64,000 nt of DNA from an uncultured Oscillospiraceae bacterium (GTDB lineage: Bacteria > Bacillota > Clostridia > Oscillospirales > Oscillospiraceae). Location: contig CAKTOK010000001.1 in the NCBI GenBank assembly GCA_934589835.1, positions 67,007 to 131,006 of the forward strand, given 5' to 3'. The notes under the pieces were generated by a model. That model ran no database searches and was not told the origin of the DNA. It saw only the letters and a program-made list of their open reading frames with translations. Both the position numbers and the translations under genes were made by a program. Shown piece after piece: positions 1 through 9,123 of this stretch (position 1 is the stretch's first letter; each line of letters begins with the position of its first letter).

Positions 1-13
1 CCTATTAAATGCG

Positions 14-53
14 AAAAGAGAGACGGTACAGAGTGCCGTCTCTCTCTTTTTTT
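14..53. terminator. Bidirectional intrinsic terminator
   Basis: A GAGAGACGG...CCGTCTCTC hairpin is followed by a T run on the + strand and preceded by AAAA, so it also ends in Ts on the - strand. It can terminate the leftward glycosylase gene ending at 59 and any rightward gene entering from outside the window. Confidence 0.8.
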
Positions 54-58
54 CTGCT

Positions 59-637
59 TCACGCAAATTCCAGCGGCGTGTGGGTGCAGATCTCCTGTAT
101 CTTCGCCTGCAAACGCTTCAGGTCCTCAAAGGTCTCCGGCTTCCTGCGGGGATCCCGCAGCAGCGCGGCGGGGTGATACAGCGCCATCATCTGCACGCCG
201 TCCTTTTCGAAGAACCGTCCGTGCTCCTGCGTGATCTTAAAGTCCTCCTTGATGATCTCCGCGGCGCTGATGCGGCCGAGACAGACGATGATCTTGGGCT
301 GCATCAACGCCAGCTGCCGCGCCAGATAGCCGTGGCAGGCGTCCTTTTCCGTGTTAAGGGGGTCGCGGTTCTGGGGCGGACGGCACTTCACAGAGTTGGT
401 GATGTAGATGCGGCTGCGGTCCAGCCCGATCATGGCCAGCATATCGTCCAGCAGCTTGCCCGCCCGTCCCACGAACGGCTCGCCCTGGGCGTCCTCGTTG
501 GCGCCGGGGGCCTCGCCGATGAACAGCACCTCCGCGTCCTCCGCGCCCACGCCGAACACCACCTTGGTCCGCGTGGGGGCCAGCGTACAGGCCTGACAGT
601 GCAGGCACTCCTCCTTCAGCGCTTCCCATTCCGTCAT
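59..637 (-). CDS. Type-4 (family 4) uracil-DNA glycosylase
   Basis: This 192-residue protein should excise uracil from DNA in cytosolic base-excision repair. The N-terminal part has Cys-x2-Cys (ECLHCQAC), and the core has [20 protein letters not shown]. It also has [14 protein letters not shown] and the C-terminal [10 protein letters not shown] motif. In family 4 enzymes four Cys hold a 4Fe-4S cluster, and Cys are present at the expected places. The start is the ATG at 637, 8-9 nt after GGGAGGA; a longer open frame upstream lacks a ribosome binding site. It is divergent from the CmpB-type gene with only 64 bp between them. Confidence 0.93.
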   Translation of the reverse strand: MTEWEALKEECLHCQACTLAPTRTKVVFGVGAEDAEVLFIGEAPGANEDAQGEPFVGRAGKLLDDMLAMIGLDRSRIYITNSVKCRPPQNRDPLNTEKDACHGYLARQLALMQPKIIVCLGRISAAEIIKEDFKITQEHGRFFEKDGVQMMALYHPAALLRDPRRKPETFEDLKRLQAKIQEICTHTPLEFA

Positions 638-701
638 TTGTCGTTCCTCCCGTATCATCCGCCCCGCCGCCGCGCAAACTGTGCGTTGGGAGGTGCGTAT
701 C

Positions 702-1250
702 ATGTATTTTCGTTGGTTCTGGCTGTTTGTGCTGTACAGCTTCGGCGGCTATGTGCTGGAGAAGCTGTATGCCGCCGTGCGCCGTGGGCCCCATCGGGTA
801 CGCAAGTGCTTTCTGCTGCTGCCGCTGTGTCCGGTGTACGGCCTTGCCATGCTGGCGGTGCTGGCCCTGCCGCCGGACATGACCGCGCCGTTCTGGCGGC
901 TGGCGCTGTACGGCGGCCTGACGGCCACAGCGGTAGAATACGCCGTTCACTTCCTCTATGAGAAGCTGCTGGGCGTGATGTTCTGGGATTACAGCGCCAC
1001 GAAAATGGACCTGAACCGCCGTGTCTGCGTGCCGTTCGCCCTGCTGTGGGGCCCGCTGGCGGCGGCGACGGTGCGATGGATCCATCCGTGGGTGCTGGCG
1101 CTGACGGCGCGTATCCCACCGGCGGTGACGCTGGCGGCGCTGCTGGTCTTCGTGGCGGACGGCTTTCTGTCCGCAAGGGTGCTCCGCCGCAGCGGGGACG
1201 TGGACCTCATGTCCCTGCCCCATCTGGCGTCAGCGCTGCGCGCTCACTGA
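702..1250 (+). CDS. CmpB-type (putative ABC-transporter type IV) integral membrane protein
   Basis: A 182-residue, strongly hydrophobic protein with about five membrane segments. The FGGYVLEKLY start, the WDYS segment and the NRRVCVPFALLWG motif match the CmpB/putative ABC-transporter type IV family (Pfam PF06541, from memory). Its biochemical role is not established and no partner is encoded beside it. The ATG at 702 is chosen because GGGAGG sits 8 nt upstream; an in-frame GTG at 681 lacks one. Its stop overlaps by 7 nt the stop of the convergent hydrolase gene, so no terminator separates them. Confidence 0.8.
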   Translation: MYFRWFWLFVLYSFGGYVLEKLYAAVRRGPHRVRKCFLLLPLCPVYGLAMLAVLALPPDMTAPFWRLALYGGLTATAVEYAVHFLYEKLLGVMFWDYSATKMDLNRRVCVPFALLWGPLAAATVRWIHPWVLALTARIPPAVTLAALLVFVADGFLSARVLRRSGDVDLMSLPHLASALRAH

Positions 1251-2182
1251 AGCTTGCTGACCAGCCAGCTGCCGATGTCCTGAAAAATGGCCTTCTGATA
1301 GGCCTTTTCGTTGAGGATCTCGTGGCGCAGTCCGGGGTAGAGCTTGAGGGTGCAATCCTGCACGCCGGCGCGGAGGAACTCCTGATACGTCCGGCGCACG
1401 CCCTTGCCGCAGTCGCCCACGGGATCTCTGTCTCCCGCCACGAACAGCACCGGCGTCTGGAGATCCATGCGCCGCAGATTGCCGAGCCGCTGGTTGAACC
1501 GGATGCCCAGCAGCATCTGACGAAACAGGCCCACCGTCGCATCTGCGCCGCAGAGGGGGTCTGCCATATAGGCGTCCACATTTTCCTCATCGGCAGACAG
1601 CCAGTCGCAGCTGGTGCGGTTGGGAGCGAAGAGCTTGTTGTATGCGCCGAAGGCCAGATTCGTCACCAGATCGCTGGTGCCGCTCTCACCCACCACGGCG
1701 GCTGCGGCGCCCGCCGCCGCCAGTCCGCCGGCGATCACCGCCTTGGGCTGCCAGCCGGTGCCCATGATGACGGCGGCCTTCACCGTGCCCGGATAGCGGA
1801 TGAGATAGGTGCGGGTCAGGAACGAGCCCATGCTGTGGCCCATGATGCCCAGCGGCACGTCGGGATACCACAGGCGGATGCGCTGGTGCAGCACATAGAT
1901 ATCGTCCACCACCGTGTGCCAGGTGCTACCCTGGCCGAAGTACACGGGAGTGCCGCCCTCCGGCAGGGACAGGCCGTGGCCCAGATGGTCATGGCCCACC
2001 ACAGCGATGCCGAGGCCGTTGAGATAGCGGGCAAAGGCGTCGTAGCGCGCGATATGCTCCGCCACACCGTGGCATAGCTGGAGCACGGCGCGGACAGGCT
2101 GGTCCGCCGGCTCCCAGCGCATCCCGTGGAGCTGTGTCTTCCCATCGGTGGACAGGAATTGGAACTCGGTCATATTCGTCAT
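1244..2182 (-). CDS. Alpha/beta hydrolase, lysophospholipase/monoacylglycerol lipase type
   Basis: A 312-residue serine hydrolase of the Hydrolase_4 family. The N-terminal LQLCHGVAEHIARY and DHLGHG motifs are followed by the nucleophile elbow GHSMG at about residues 111-115. A catalytic Asp is likely in the VAGDRDPVGD segment and the His in GLRHEILNE. No signal peptide is visible, so it is probably cytosolic. Substrates are probably lysophospholipids or monoacylglycerols, which is inferred from family and not from sequence. The start at 2182 is preceded by AAAGGAG; the ATG at 2173 is an alternative. It is divergent from glycerol kinase, which would use the glycerol a lipase releases. Confidence 0.85.
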   Translation of the reverse strand: MTNMTEFQFLSTDGKTQLHGMRWEPADQPVRAVLQLCHGVAEHIARYDAFARYLNGLGIAVVGHDHLGHGLSLPEGGTPVYFGQGSTWHTVVDDIYVLHQRIRLWYPDVPLGIMGHSMGSFLTRTYLIRYPGTVKAAVIMGTGWQPKAVIAGGLAAAGAAAAVVGESGTSDLVTNLAFGAYNKLFAPNRTSCDWLSADEENVDAYMADPLCGADATVGLFRQMLLGIRFNQRLGNLRRMDLQTPVLFVAGDRDPVGDCGKGVRRTYQEFLRAGVQDCTLKLYPGLRHEILNEKAYQKAIFQDIGSWLVSKLQ

Positions 2183-2201
2183 GGAAATCCTGCTCCTTTC
2201 A

Positions 2202-2210
2202 TGGTATAAT
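2202..2210 (+). promoter_or_regulatory. Extended -10 promoter for glpK
   Basis: TGGTATAAT is an extended -10 (TG-N-TATAAT), 54 nt before the glpK start. No good -35 hexamer is seen at 17 bp. Confidence 0.5.
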
Positions 2211-2264
2211 CCATCGTAAGCCACAGTGTACCACAGAAAAACCAAAAAGAAAAGAGGAGAAGCC

Positions 2265-3758
2265 ATGTCCGATTACATACTGGCGCTGGATCAGGGCACC
2301 ACCAGCTCACGGGCCATCGTCTTTGACCGGCAGGGCGGCATTGCCGCCATGGCCCAGCACGGCTTTGCCCAGCACTATCCCCGCTCCGGCTGGGTAGAGC
2401 ACGACCCTATGGAGATCTGGGAGACGGAGCGCCTTGCTGCGGCACAGGCGGCGTCCGGCTTTCCGGCGGGGGCCATCGCCGGTATCGGCGTCACCAACCA
2501 GCGGGAGACCACCATCCTCTGGGACAGGGACACAGGCGTACCGGTGTACAACGCCATCGTCTGGCAGTGCCGCCGCACGGCGGAGCTGTGCGAGGATCTG
2601 AAGCGGCAGGGACTGGACGAGCGCATCCAGTCCGCCACGGGCCTGCTGATCGATGCCTACTTCTCCGGCAGCAAGATCCGGTGGATCCTGGACAACGTCC
2701 CGGGCGTCCGCCGGCGGGCGGAGCGGGGCGAGGTGCTGTTCGGCACCGTGGAGACATGGCTCATCTGGCAGCTCACCGGCCGCCACGTCACCGACTATTC
2801 CAACGCCAGCCGCACCATGCTCTTTGACATCCACCGCCTGTGCTGGGATCAGGAGCTGTGCGGCCTTCTGGGGGTACCGCCGGCCATGCTGCCGGAGCCG
2901 GTGCCCAACAGCATGGTGTACGGCACGGTGAAAAGCGGCATCACAGGGCTGGAGCAGCTGGCGGGCGTGCCGGTGTGCGGCGCTGCCGGCGACCAGCAGG
3001 CCGCTCTGTTCGGCCAGACCTGCTTCACCCCCGGCGAGGCCAAGAACACCTACGGCACCGGCTGCTTCACGCTGATGAACGTGGGCGGTACGCCGGTACG
3101 CAGCCGGGCGGGGCTGGTGACCTCCGTGGCGTGGCAGGTGGGGGGACAGACCACCTACGCGCTGGAGGGCAGCGTCTTCAACGGCGGCAGCACCATCCAG
3201 TGGCTGCGGGATGAGCTGCGTATCATCGACACCGCGCCGGAGATCAATACGCTGGCGGCCTCCGTGCCGGACAGCGGCGGCGTGGTGGTGGTGCCCGCCT
3301 TCACGGGGCTGGGGGCGCCCTATTGGGATATGTACGCCCGCGGCGCCATTCTGGGCGTGACTCGCGGCACGGACAGAGGCCATCTGGCCCGGGCGGTGCT
3401 GGAGTGCATCGCCTATCAGGTGACGGACCTGATGCTGGCCATGCGGCAGGACGCGGGGTGCGACATCACCATGCTGCGGGCCGACGGCGGCGCCAGCGTG
3501 TCCGACATTCTGCTGCAGATGCAGGCGGACCTGCTGCGTATTCCGGTGGACCGTCCCGCCATGGTGGAGACCACGGCCTTCGGCGCGGCGGCGCTGGCGG
3601 GCCTGAGCTGCGGCCTGTGGCGGGATCTGGAGGAGCTGAAGGCCCTGCGCCGCAGCCAGCGGGTGTTCCTGCCGGAGCGGACGCAGGCCGACTGCGATCG
3701 GGATTACCGCCTGTGGAAGCGGGCCGTTTCCCGCGCCGCAGACTGGATCGAGCACTGA
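2265..3758 (+). CDS. glpK: Glycerol kinase
   Basis: This 497-residue FGGY-family kinase phosphorylates glycerol to sn-glycerol 3-phosphate with ATP in the cytosol. The N-terminal phosphate motif DQGTTSSRAIVFD is intact, followed by the substrate segment EHDPMEIW, GITNQRET-like IGVTNQRETT, and WQCRRTAEL. The C-terminal half has AAGDQQAALFGQ, NTYGTGCF and ADGGAS. Length is normal; the segment after MEIWET is a few residues shorter than in most homologues. The start follows AGAGGAG. No glpF or glpD is adjacent, and it is transcribed alone from an extended -10 promoter. Confidence 0.97.
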   Translation: MSDYILALDQGTTSSRAIVFDRQGGIAAMAQHGFAQHYPRSGWVEHDPMEIWETERLAAAQAASGFPAGAIAGIGVTNQRETTILWDRDTGVPVYNAIVWQCRRTAELCEDLKRQGLDERIQSATGLLIDAYFSGSKIRWILDNVPGVRRRAERGEVLFGTVETWLIWQLTGRHVTDYSNASRTMLFDIHRLCWDQELCGLLGVPPAMLPEPVPNSMVYGTVKSGITGLEQLAGVPVCGAAGDQQAALFGQTCFTPGEAKNTYGTGCFTLMNVGGTPVRSRAGLVTSVAWQVGGQTTYALEGSVFNGGSTIQWLRDELRIIDTAPEINTLAASVPDSGGVVVVPAFTGLGAPYWDMYARGAILGVTRGTDRGHLARAVLECIAYQVTDLMLAMRQDAGCDITMLRADGGASVSDILLQMQADLLRIPVDRPAMVETTAFGAAALAGLSCGLWRDLEELKALRRSQRVFLPERTQADCDRDYRLWKRAVSRAADWIEH

Positions 3759-3782
3759 GCCAGATGAACAGTGTGTAAATTT

Positions 3783-3811
3783 CGCCGTTGTCCGCTTGCA
3801 ACGGCGGACAA
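3783..3811. promoter_or_regulatory. Two overlapping palindromes over a -35 box, operator candidate
   Basis: CGCCGTTG (3783-3790) pairs with CAACGGCG (3799-3806), and TTGTCCGC (3788-3795) pairs with GCGGACAA (3804-3811). Both have 8-bp arms and 8-bp centres. They cover the -35 of the promoter for the zinc-ribbon gene. There is no T run, so a terminator is less likely than an operator. Confidence 0.5.
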
Positions 3812-3824
3812 AACGCGCTATACT
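3796..3824 (+). promoter_or_regulatory. Sigma-A promoter of zinc-ribbon gene
   Basis: TTGCAA (3796-3801), a 17-bp spacer, and TATACT (3819-3824) lie about 40 nt before the start codon. Confidence 0.75.
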
Positions 3825-3865
3825 ATGAAGCAATAGGACACCAATATTGAAAGGAGAACGATCAC

Positions 3866-4285
3866 ATGAGCATTCTGGATAATCTGAACAGCCTGGGCAA
3901 GAAGGCGCAGGAGTACGCCGGCGTCGCCGTGGATAAGGCCAAGGATCTGGCGGAGGTTGCCGCCGACAAGGCCAAGTCCGCCACCGATACCGCCAAGCTG
4001 AACATGGCCATCCTCTCCGAGCAGCGTGAGCTGGAGAAGAATTACCGCGCCATCGGCGAGTGGTTCATCTCCGAGTATACCGGCGAGACGCCGGACGCCG
4101 TGAAGGACGTGGTGGCCGCCGTCAACGCCTCCAAGGCCCGCATCGCCGAGCTGGAGGCGGAGAAGACCGCCAAGGCCGAGCCTGCGGCGGCCGAGGAGAC
4201 GGTCAGCGTCAAGGTCTGCCCCGTGTGCGGCGCGGCCAGCGAGGACAAGTTCTGCCCCCACTGCGGCGCACCCATGGGCGAGTGA
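3866..4285 (+). CDS. Small helical protein with C-terminal zinc ribbon
   Basis: A 139-residue protein with no recognised enzyme domain. Residues 1-110 are Ala/Lys/Glu-rich and helical, including an amphipathic repeat (VDKAKDLAEVAADKAKSA) that could form a coiled coil or bind membranes. The C-terminus is a zinc ribbon, CPVCGA...KFCPHCGAPM, with two Cys-x2-Cys knuckles. Similar zinc-ribbon proteins are common in Clostridia and have no assigned role. The start follows GAAAGGAG. It has its own strong promoter and ends at a bidirectional terminator. Confidence 0.8.
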   Translation: MSILDNLNSLGKKAQEYAGVAVDKAKDLAEVAADKAKSATDTAKLNMAILSEQRELEKNYRAIGEWFISEYTGETPDAVKDVVAAVNASKARIAELEAEKTAKAEPAAAEETVSVKVCPVCGAASEDKFCPHCGAPMGE

Positions 4286-4294
4286 TCCCATAAA

Positions 4295-4338
4295 AGCGCA
4301 AAAAAAGAACAGCCCCGGGGCTGTTCTTTTTTTGCGCT
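4295..4338. terminator. Bidirectional intrinsic terminator
   Basis: A near-perfect 44-nt palindrome with core AGAACAGCCCC/GGGGCTGTTCT is flanked by A and T runs. It separates the convergent zinc-ribbon and lipoprotein genes. Confidence 0.9.
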
Positions 4339-4991
4339 CATCCCTGCCTGCTCCACAGCAGCGGGGCCGTGGTGCCGATCATCCCGTCGCTGCTCAGAAG
4401 GCCGTTGTCGTCGTTCCAGGACATGACCGTACCGTTGCTGCCGATGTCGCAGCCGGTGGAGCTCTCCTCCGTGAAGCTGCCGCTGTGCCGGCTGAGGTAC
4501 AGCCGCTCACCTCGCAGCCGGTAATAGCCGGTGACGCTGCCGTCTGCGATGGCGCCCAGTATGGCGGCGGTGTCAAAGGAGGACAGGATATCCTCCGCCA
4601 GCGCGTCCACGGTGAGGCCGGACGGCTCCAGCGCCTTGTCGTATTCGGCGCGGGTCATGCCCTGCTTCTCCGCCTCCTGATAGCACAGCTCCGCGACGGT
4701 GGGCTTCAGCGCCTGCAAATAGGCGTCCAGAGACGCGGCGGTGGTGTCGGCGTCCATGGAGATGGTGAAGGTGCCGTCCTTGTTGAACACGGCGTTCAGC
4801 CAGACGTTCACCTCCTGCGCCGAGGTGTATTCCGTGCCCAGCGCCTGACTGACCACGGCATCCATCTGCGGGGTGACGCCGGGCAGGATGCTGCCGTGCC
4901 ACGTGCCCAGCAGCTTCCGGTTCTCATTGCCGCAGGCCGTCAGGCCCAGCGTCAGCGTCAGCGCCAGCAGCAGCGCAAAGCATTTCTTCAT
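4338..4991 (-). CDS. Putative lipoprotein of unknown function
   Basis: A 217-residue exported protein. Residues 1-20 are a lipoprotein signal (MKKCFALLLA start) with lipobox LTAC, so Cys20 would be lipid-anchored on the outer face of the membrane. The mature part has LLGTWHGSI near its start and TGYYRLRGERLYL near its end, resembling the lipocalin-like repeats of small Firmicute lipoproteins. No catalytic motif is seen. The start at 4991 is preceded by GGAGGG; the longer frame upstream has no signal peptide. Confidence 0.8.
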   Translation of the reverse strand: MKKCFALLLALTLTLGLTACGNENRKLLGTWHGSILPGVTPQMDAVVSQALGTEYTSAQEVNVWLNAVFNKDGTFTISMDADTTAASLDAYLQALKPTVAELCYQEAEKQGMTRAEYDKALEPSGLTVDALAEDILSSFDTAAILGAIADGSVTGYYRLRGERLYLSRHSGSFTEESSTGCDIGSNGTVMSWNDDNGLLSSDGMIGTTAPLLWSRQG

Positions 4992-5071
4992 CTGCGTTCC
5001 CTCCTTCTGGGGAAAGTATACGCGCGGGGAAAGAGGCGTGTCAAGCGAACGCCGTCTTTTTCCGGCCGGTG

Positions 5072-5452
5072 TCACTTGACGCAGATCGTCTCGATCTCCA
5101 CCAGCGCGCCGCGGGGCAGCGCACCCACCTCCACGGCGGAGCGGGCGGGGTACTGACCCTCGGTAAAGAACTCGGCGTACACCGCGTTCATGGCCGCGAA
5201 ATCACTCATGCTCTGGAGAAAGACGGTGGTCTTCACCACGTTGTCCATGGTGAGGCCGGCGGCCTCCAGAATGGCCTTTACGTTGGTGAGCACCTGACGG
5301 GTCTGCTCGGCGATGCCGCCGGGCACGAACTCGCCGGTGGCGGGGTCGAAGGGCACCTGACCGGAGGTGACCAGAAAGCTGCCGCAGTCGATGGCCTGCG
5401 AATAGGGGCCGATGGCTGCGGGGGCGTTGGCGGTGGCGATGATCTTCTTCAT
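5072..5452 (-). CDS. ridA: RidA family reactive intermediate deaminase
   Basis: A 126-residue YjgF/YER057c/UK114 protein, the usual length. Family members hydrolyse reactive enamine/imine products of PLP enzymes such as threonine dehydratase. It has the N-terminal [12 protein letters not shown] motif, the central [12 protein letters not shown] segment, and the C-terminal [20 protein letters not shown], which carries the conserved Arg and Glu of the trimer-interface active site. It starts at 5452 behind CAGGAGGG. It appears monocistronic. Confidence 0.95.
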   Translation of the reverse strand: MKKIIATANAPAAIGPYSQAIDCGSFLVTSGQVPFDPATGEFVPGGIAEQTRQVLTNVKAILEAAGLTMDNVVKTTVFLQSMSDFAAMNAVYAEFFTEGQYPARSAVEVGALPRGALVEIETICVK

Positions 5453-5518
5453 GATGGGACCCTCCTGAAATATGAAAATAGTACGGTCCGGCATGGCCGG
5501 AGGCGCTTTCTGCCTATC

Positions 5519-5547
5519 GTTATACCACATTCCGCCGCAAATGGCAA
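5519..5547 (-). promoter_or_regulatory. Sigma-A promoter of ridA
   Basis: On the - strand TTGCCA (5547-5542), 17 bp, then TATAAC (5524-5519). Confidence 0.6.
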
Positions 5548-5608
5548 CCGTTGGGACAGGGAGGACGGGGCGAATGACGGAGCTGCGGCACGGGAGTGAA
5601 ACAGGCAA

Positions 5609-5641
5609 AAAAACGTCCGGTCGGGAGACCGGACGTTTTTA
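5609..5641. terminator. Intrinsic terminator after clpC
   Basis: AACGTCCGGTC-GGGA-GACCGGACGTT with flanking A and T runs. It lies directly after the clpC stop on the - strand and would work in both directions. Confidence 0.9.
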
Positions 5642-5643
5642 GA

Positions 5644-8100
5644 TTACTTCTCGATGACCACCTTGCCGTCCCGCAGCCGCACGTGGGCGGTATCGCCGGA
5701 CTTGAGGTTGCCCTCCAGCATCTGCTCGGCCACGGCGTCCTCCACCATGCTCTGAATGGCGCGGCGCAGGGGCCGCGCGCCGTACTGGGGATCGAAGCCG
5801 TCCCGGGCCAGCTCGGCCACGGCGTCGTCGTCCGCCTCCAGCGTGATGCCCTGCTGGGCCATGCGCGCGCCGGTGATGTCCAGCATACGGCGGGCGATCT
5901 GACGGATGTTGTCCTCCGTCAGCTGACGGAACACGATGATCTCATCGATACGGTTCAGGAACTCGGGGCGGAACGTCCGCTTCAGGTCAGCCATCACAGC
6001 GTCGCGGATGCGGTCGAACCGCAGCTCCTCGGACTCCTTCCCGTCCTTCTCTCCACCGTCGAAGCCAAGGCGCGCCGCGTCGGCGGTGATGTTCTTGGCG
6101 CCCACATTGGAGGTCATGACGATGATGGTGTTCTTGAAGTCCACCTTTCGGCCCTGAGAGTCGGTGACGATGCCGTCCTCGAGAATTTGCAGCAGGATGT
6201 TCCACACATCCTCGTGGGCCTTTTCGATCTCATCGAACAGCACCACGGAATAGGGCTTCCTGCGCACCTTCTCGGTGAGCTGGCCGCCCTCCTCGTGGCC
6301 CACATAGCCGGGAGGCGAGCCGATCAGGCGGGAGACGGTGTGCTTCTCCATGTACTCGGACATATCGATACGCACCATGGCGTTCTCGTCGCCGAACATG
6401 GCCTCGGCCAGCGTCTTGCACAGCTCGGTCTTGCCCACGCCGGTGGGGCCCAGGAACAGGAACGAACCGATGGGCCGCTTGGGGTCCTTCAGACCCACAC
6501 GGCTGCGGCGGATGGCCTTGGCCACGGCGGTCACGGCGTCGTCCTGCCCCACCACACGCTGGTGGAGCTTCTCCTCCAGCTTCAGCAGGCGCATGGACTC
6601 ATCCTCGGTGAGCCGGGTGACGGGGATGCCCGTCCAGCCGGCCACCACCTTGGCGATGTCGTCCGCGGTGACGGTGCCCCTGTTCTGGGACAGGCTCTTC
6701 CGCCAGTTCTCCCGCTCGATGTCCACCTGCTCCTGATAGTTCTTCTCGATGTCACGCAGCTGCGCGGCCTTCTCGAAGTCCTGAGCGGCGATGGCGTCGT
6801 TCTTCTCACGGTGCAGGGTGCTGATCTTCTCCTCCAGCGCCTTCAGGTCGGGGGAGGAGCTTTCGGCGGTCATGCGCACCTGAGACGCGGCCTCGTCCAT
6901 CAGGTCGATGGCCTTGTCCGGCAGGAACCGGTCGCCGATGTACCGCTTGGACAGCTGCACGGCGGCCTCCAGCGCCTCATCGGTGATGGTCAGCTTGTGG
7001 TGGGCCTCATACTTGTCGCGCAGACCCTTCAGGATCTCCAGCGTGGCCTCGGGTGTAGGCTCGCCCACGGTGACGGGCTGGAACCGGCGCTCCAGTGCGG
7101 CGTCCTTCTCAATGTACTTGCGGTACTCGTTGAGGGTGGTGGCGCCGATGACGCGGATCTCGCCGCGGCCCAGCGCGGGCTTGATGATGTTGGCGGCGTC
7201 CACGGCGCCCTCGGCGGAGCCGGCGCCCACGATGGTGTGCAGCTCGTCGATGAACAAAATGACGTTGCCGGCCTTCTTCACCTCTGCCAGCGTGTTCTTG
7301 ATGCGCTCTTCAAACTCGCCGCGGTACTTGGTGCCGGCTACCATGCCGCTCAGATCCAGAGACAGGAGCTTCTTGTCCAGCAGCTCCTCAGGCACATCGC
7401 CGGAGGCGATGCGCTCCGCCAGCCCCTCGGCGATGGCAGTCTTGCCGACGCCGGGCTCGCCGATGAGGACAGGGTTGTTCTTGGTGCGGCGGGACAGGAT
7501 CTGGATGACCCGCTGGATCTCCTTTTCCCGGCCGATCACGGGATCCAGCTTGCCGGAGCGGGCGGCCTCGGTGAGGTCGCGGGTGAACTCGGCAAGGGTC
7601 TTGTTCTTCTTGTCAGACTCGCGGCCGCCGCGATCCGCCGCGCCGCTGGCCACGGTGTGGGGCGTATCGTTCAGCTTCTGCACGATGCTGCTGTACATCT
7701 TCTTGGGGTCCACGCCCATGGCGCGCAGGATACGCAGGGCCATGTTGCCGCCCTCCCGAAGAATGCCCATCAGCAGATGCTCCGTGCCGATATAGCTGCT
7801 GCCCATGCGGGCGGACTCGGACACAGCCAGCTCCACCACGCTCTTGGCGCGGGGGGTCAGGCCCTGACTGGGAGCCACGCCGGACGTGCCCTTGCCCACG
7901 CTGCGCTGCAGCACGTCGCACACCATCTCATCGGTGACGCCGTACTCGCTGAGGACGCGGTGGGCGATGCCCTCCTCCTCGCGGAGCAGGCCCAGCAGCA
8001 GATGCTCGGAGCCAACGTAGCCGTGGCCCATCTCCTCCGCCGCTTCCTGACTGAGACGCAGGGCCTCCTCGGCCCTCGGGGTGAATTTATTCTCGCTCAT
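5644..8100 (-). CDS. clpC: ATP-dependent Clp protease ATP-binding subunit ClpC
   Basis: An 818-residue HSP100 unfoldase that feeds substrates to ClpP. Two Clp-N repeats cover about residues 1-145. The first AAA+ domain has Walker A GEPGVGKT at 214-221 and a Walker B ending FIDELH. A UVR-type linker coiled coil follows (about 415-450). The second AAA+ domain has GPTGVGKT near 545 and [10 protein letters not shown], then the D2-small domain. It is the last gene of the ctsR-mcsA-clpC operon. McsB, the usual partner that marks substrates and activates McsA/ClpC in Bacillus, is not encoded between mcsA and clpC. Confidence 0.98.
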   Translation of the reverse strand: MSENKFTPRAEEALRLSQEAAEEMGHGYVGSEHLLLGLLREEEGIAHRVLSEYGVTDEMVCDVLQRSVGKGTSGVAPSQGLTPRAKSVVELAVSESARMGSSYIGTEHLLMGILREGGNMALRILRAMGVDPKKMYSSIVQKLNDTPHTVASGAADRGGRESDKKNKTLAEFTRDLTEAARSGKLDPVIGREKEIQRVIQILSRRTKNNPVLIGEPGVGKTAIAEGLAERIASGDVPEELLDKKLLSLDLSGMVAGTKYRGEFEERIKNTLAEVKKAGNVILFIDELHTIVGAGSAEGAVDAANIIKPALGRGEIRVIGATTLNEYRKYIEKDAALERRFQPVTVGEPTPEATLEILKGLRDKYEAHHKLTITDEALEAAVQLSKRYIGDRFLPDKAIDLMDEAASQVRMTAESSSPDLKALEEKISTLHREKNDAIAAQDFEKAAQLRDIEKNYQEQVDIERENWRKSLSQNRGTVTADDIAKVVAGWTGIPVTRLTEDESMRLLKLEEKLHQRVVGQDDAVTAVAKAIRRSRVGLKDPKRPIGSFLFLGPTGVGKTELCKTLAEAMFGDENAMVRIDMSEYMEKHTVSRLIGSPPGYVGHEEGGQLTEKVRRKPYSVVLFDEIEKAHEDVWNILLQILEDGIVTDSQGRKVDFKNTIIVMTSNVGAKNITADAARLGFDGGEKDGKESEELRFDRIRDAVMADLKRTFRPEFLNRIDEIIVFRQLTEDNIRQIARRMLDITGARMAQQGITLEADDDAVAELARDGFDPQYGARPLRRAIQSMVEDAVAEQMLEGNLKSGDTAHVRLRDGKVVIEK

Positions 8101-8142
8101 ATATAAGCACTTCCTCTCTGTTTGTGGTGTTCCGCGCCGGAC

Positions 8143-8586
8143 TTACTTTTCCAGCGCCTTCAGCTCGTCCCGCAGCTTGGCCGCTTCCTCGAAGCGTTCC
8201 TCCTCCACTGCCAGATTCAGCTGTGTCTGCAGGGCATTGCGCTTGCGCTGCTTTGTCAGCGCGTCCTGCTGATCCTTGGGCAGCAGGTCGCCGCCCTCCT
8301 CCTGTGACGGCGCGGCCTCCCGCGCCTGCCCCAGCACGTCCACCGGCTCGGGGAACTCGGTGAGCAGGCGGGAGCCAAACCCGCCCAGCAGCGGCTCCAG
8401 CATCCCGAAGGGACGGGAGAAGAAGTCGCCGAACAGACCGCCGGTCATACCGGCGGAGCGGAACGAGTCGGTGTAGCCCAGCTCCTCGGCACACTGGGGA
8501 CACAGATGCACCTGCGTCACCTTGCCGTTGATATTGCTCTTATAGTAGAACGTGGATTCGTTCCTTCCACAACGATCGCACTTCAT
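8143..8586 (-). CDS. mcsA: McsA-like UvrB/UvrC-motif zinc protein
   Basis: A 147-residue protein. The N-terminus has Cys-x2-Cys (C3, C6) and a second pair CPQC (C29, C32), the metal-binding knuckles of McsA. The C-terminal ~35 residues form a UVR motif (LNLAVEEERFEEAAKLRDEL). In Bacillus McsA activates the arginine kinase McsB and modulates CtsR. With no mcsB here it may act directly with ClpC or CtsR, which is inference. The ATG at 8586 follows AAGGAGG; upstream in-frame sequence belongs to the ctsR region in another frame. Confidence 0.88.
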   Translation of the reverse strand: MKCDRCGRNESTFYYKSNINGKVTQVHLCPQCAEELGYTDSFRSAGMTGGLFGDFFSRPFGMLEPLLGGFGSRLLTEFPEPVDVLGQAREAAPSQEEGGDLLPKDQQDALTKQRKRNALQTQLNLAVEEERFEEAAKLRDELKALEK

Positions 8587-8612
8587 AATAACATAACCTC
8601 CTTGCTGAAAAA

Positions 8613-9062
8613 TCAGACTGAATGGATCAGGATCTGCTTGAAAATATCGGCCCGCAGCGCGCTGCGCTGCTCCTTGGCGGCGGTATGCAGGGCCCGCTCG
8701 CCGGTGGCGGACAGCAGCGCCTGCCCCAGCTCGCGGCTGATGGCCTCGGACTCCACCAGATTCTGGGTGATGGCCCGGGCGCTGGCATAGTCCAGCGTAT
8801 CGCCAATGGAATTGATGACGTGCATCAGCAGCGTCTGCCGATCCACCTGCACCCGCGTGATGCGGATGTAGCCGCCGCCGCCCCGCCGCGACTCCACGAT
8901 GTAGCCGTGCTCGGGGGAGAAGCGGGTGGACATGACATAATTGATCTGACTGGGCACGCAGTTGAACCGCTGCGCCAGATCGCTGCGCTGCAGCTCCAGC
9001 GCGCCGCCGGCCTCCTCCAGCTCCTGCTGGATGAAGCCCGCGATGATATCGGAAATTCCCAT
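8613..9062 (-). CDS. ctsR: CtsR transcriptional repressor of class III heat-shock genes
   Basis: A 149-residue dimeric winged-helix repressor. It has the family start GISDIIAGFIQQEL, the recognition region LAQRFNCVPSQINYVMSTRF, and the glycine-rich wing ESRRGGGGYIRI that reads the operator minor groove. In Gram-positive bacteria CtsR represses its own operon with clpC and often clpP until heat inactivates it. Two CtsR boxes lie upstream, which supports autoregulation. The ATG at 9062 is used because family homology starts there. Confidence 0.97.
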   Translation of the reverse strand: MGISDIIAGFIQQELEEAGGALELQRSDLAQRFNCVPSQINYVMSTRFSPEHGYIVESRRGGGGYIRITRVQVDRQTLLMHVINSIGDTLDYASARAITQNLVESEAISRELGQALLSATGERALHTAAKEQRSALRADIFKQILIHSV

Positions 9063-9098
9063 GCTTGCCTGCCGCCTTTCCACAAAGCCTAGTTTGAC

Positions 9099-9115
9099 TT
9101 TGCCTTTCTTTGACC
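9099..9115 (-). promoter_or_regulatory. CtsR box downstream of the -10
   Basis: Plus-strand TTTGCCT-TTC-TTTGACC is a tandem heptad repeat with 3-bp spacing and one mismatch to the CtsR consensus (GGTCAAA repeats on the other strand). An extra half-site TTTGACT lies at 9093-9099. Confidence 0.8.
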
Positions 9116-9123
9116 TTGAACAT

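Noticed and set aside
5596-8106. An 836-codon open frame on the + strand opposite clpC
   Set aside because: ClpC on the - strand is certain. The opposite frame is Val/Leu/His-rich shadow sequence typical of GC-rich DNA and has no family features.
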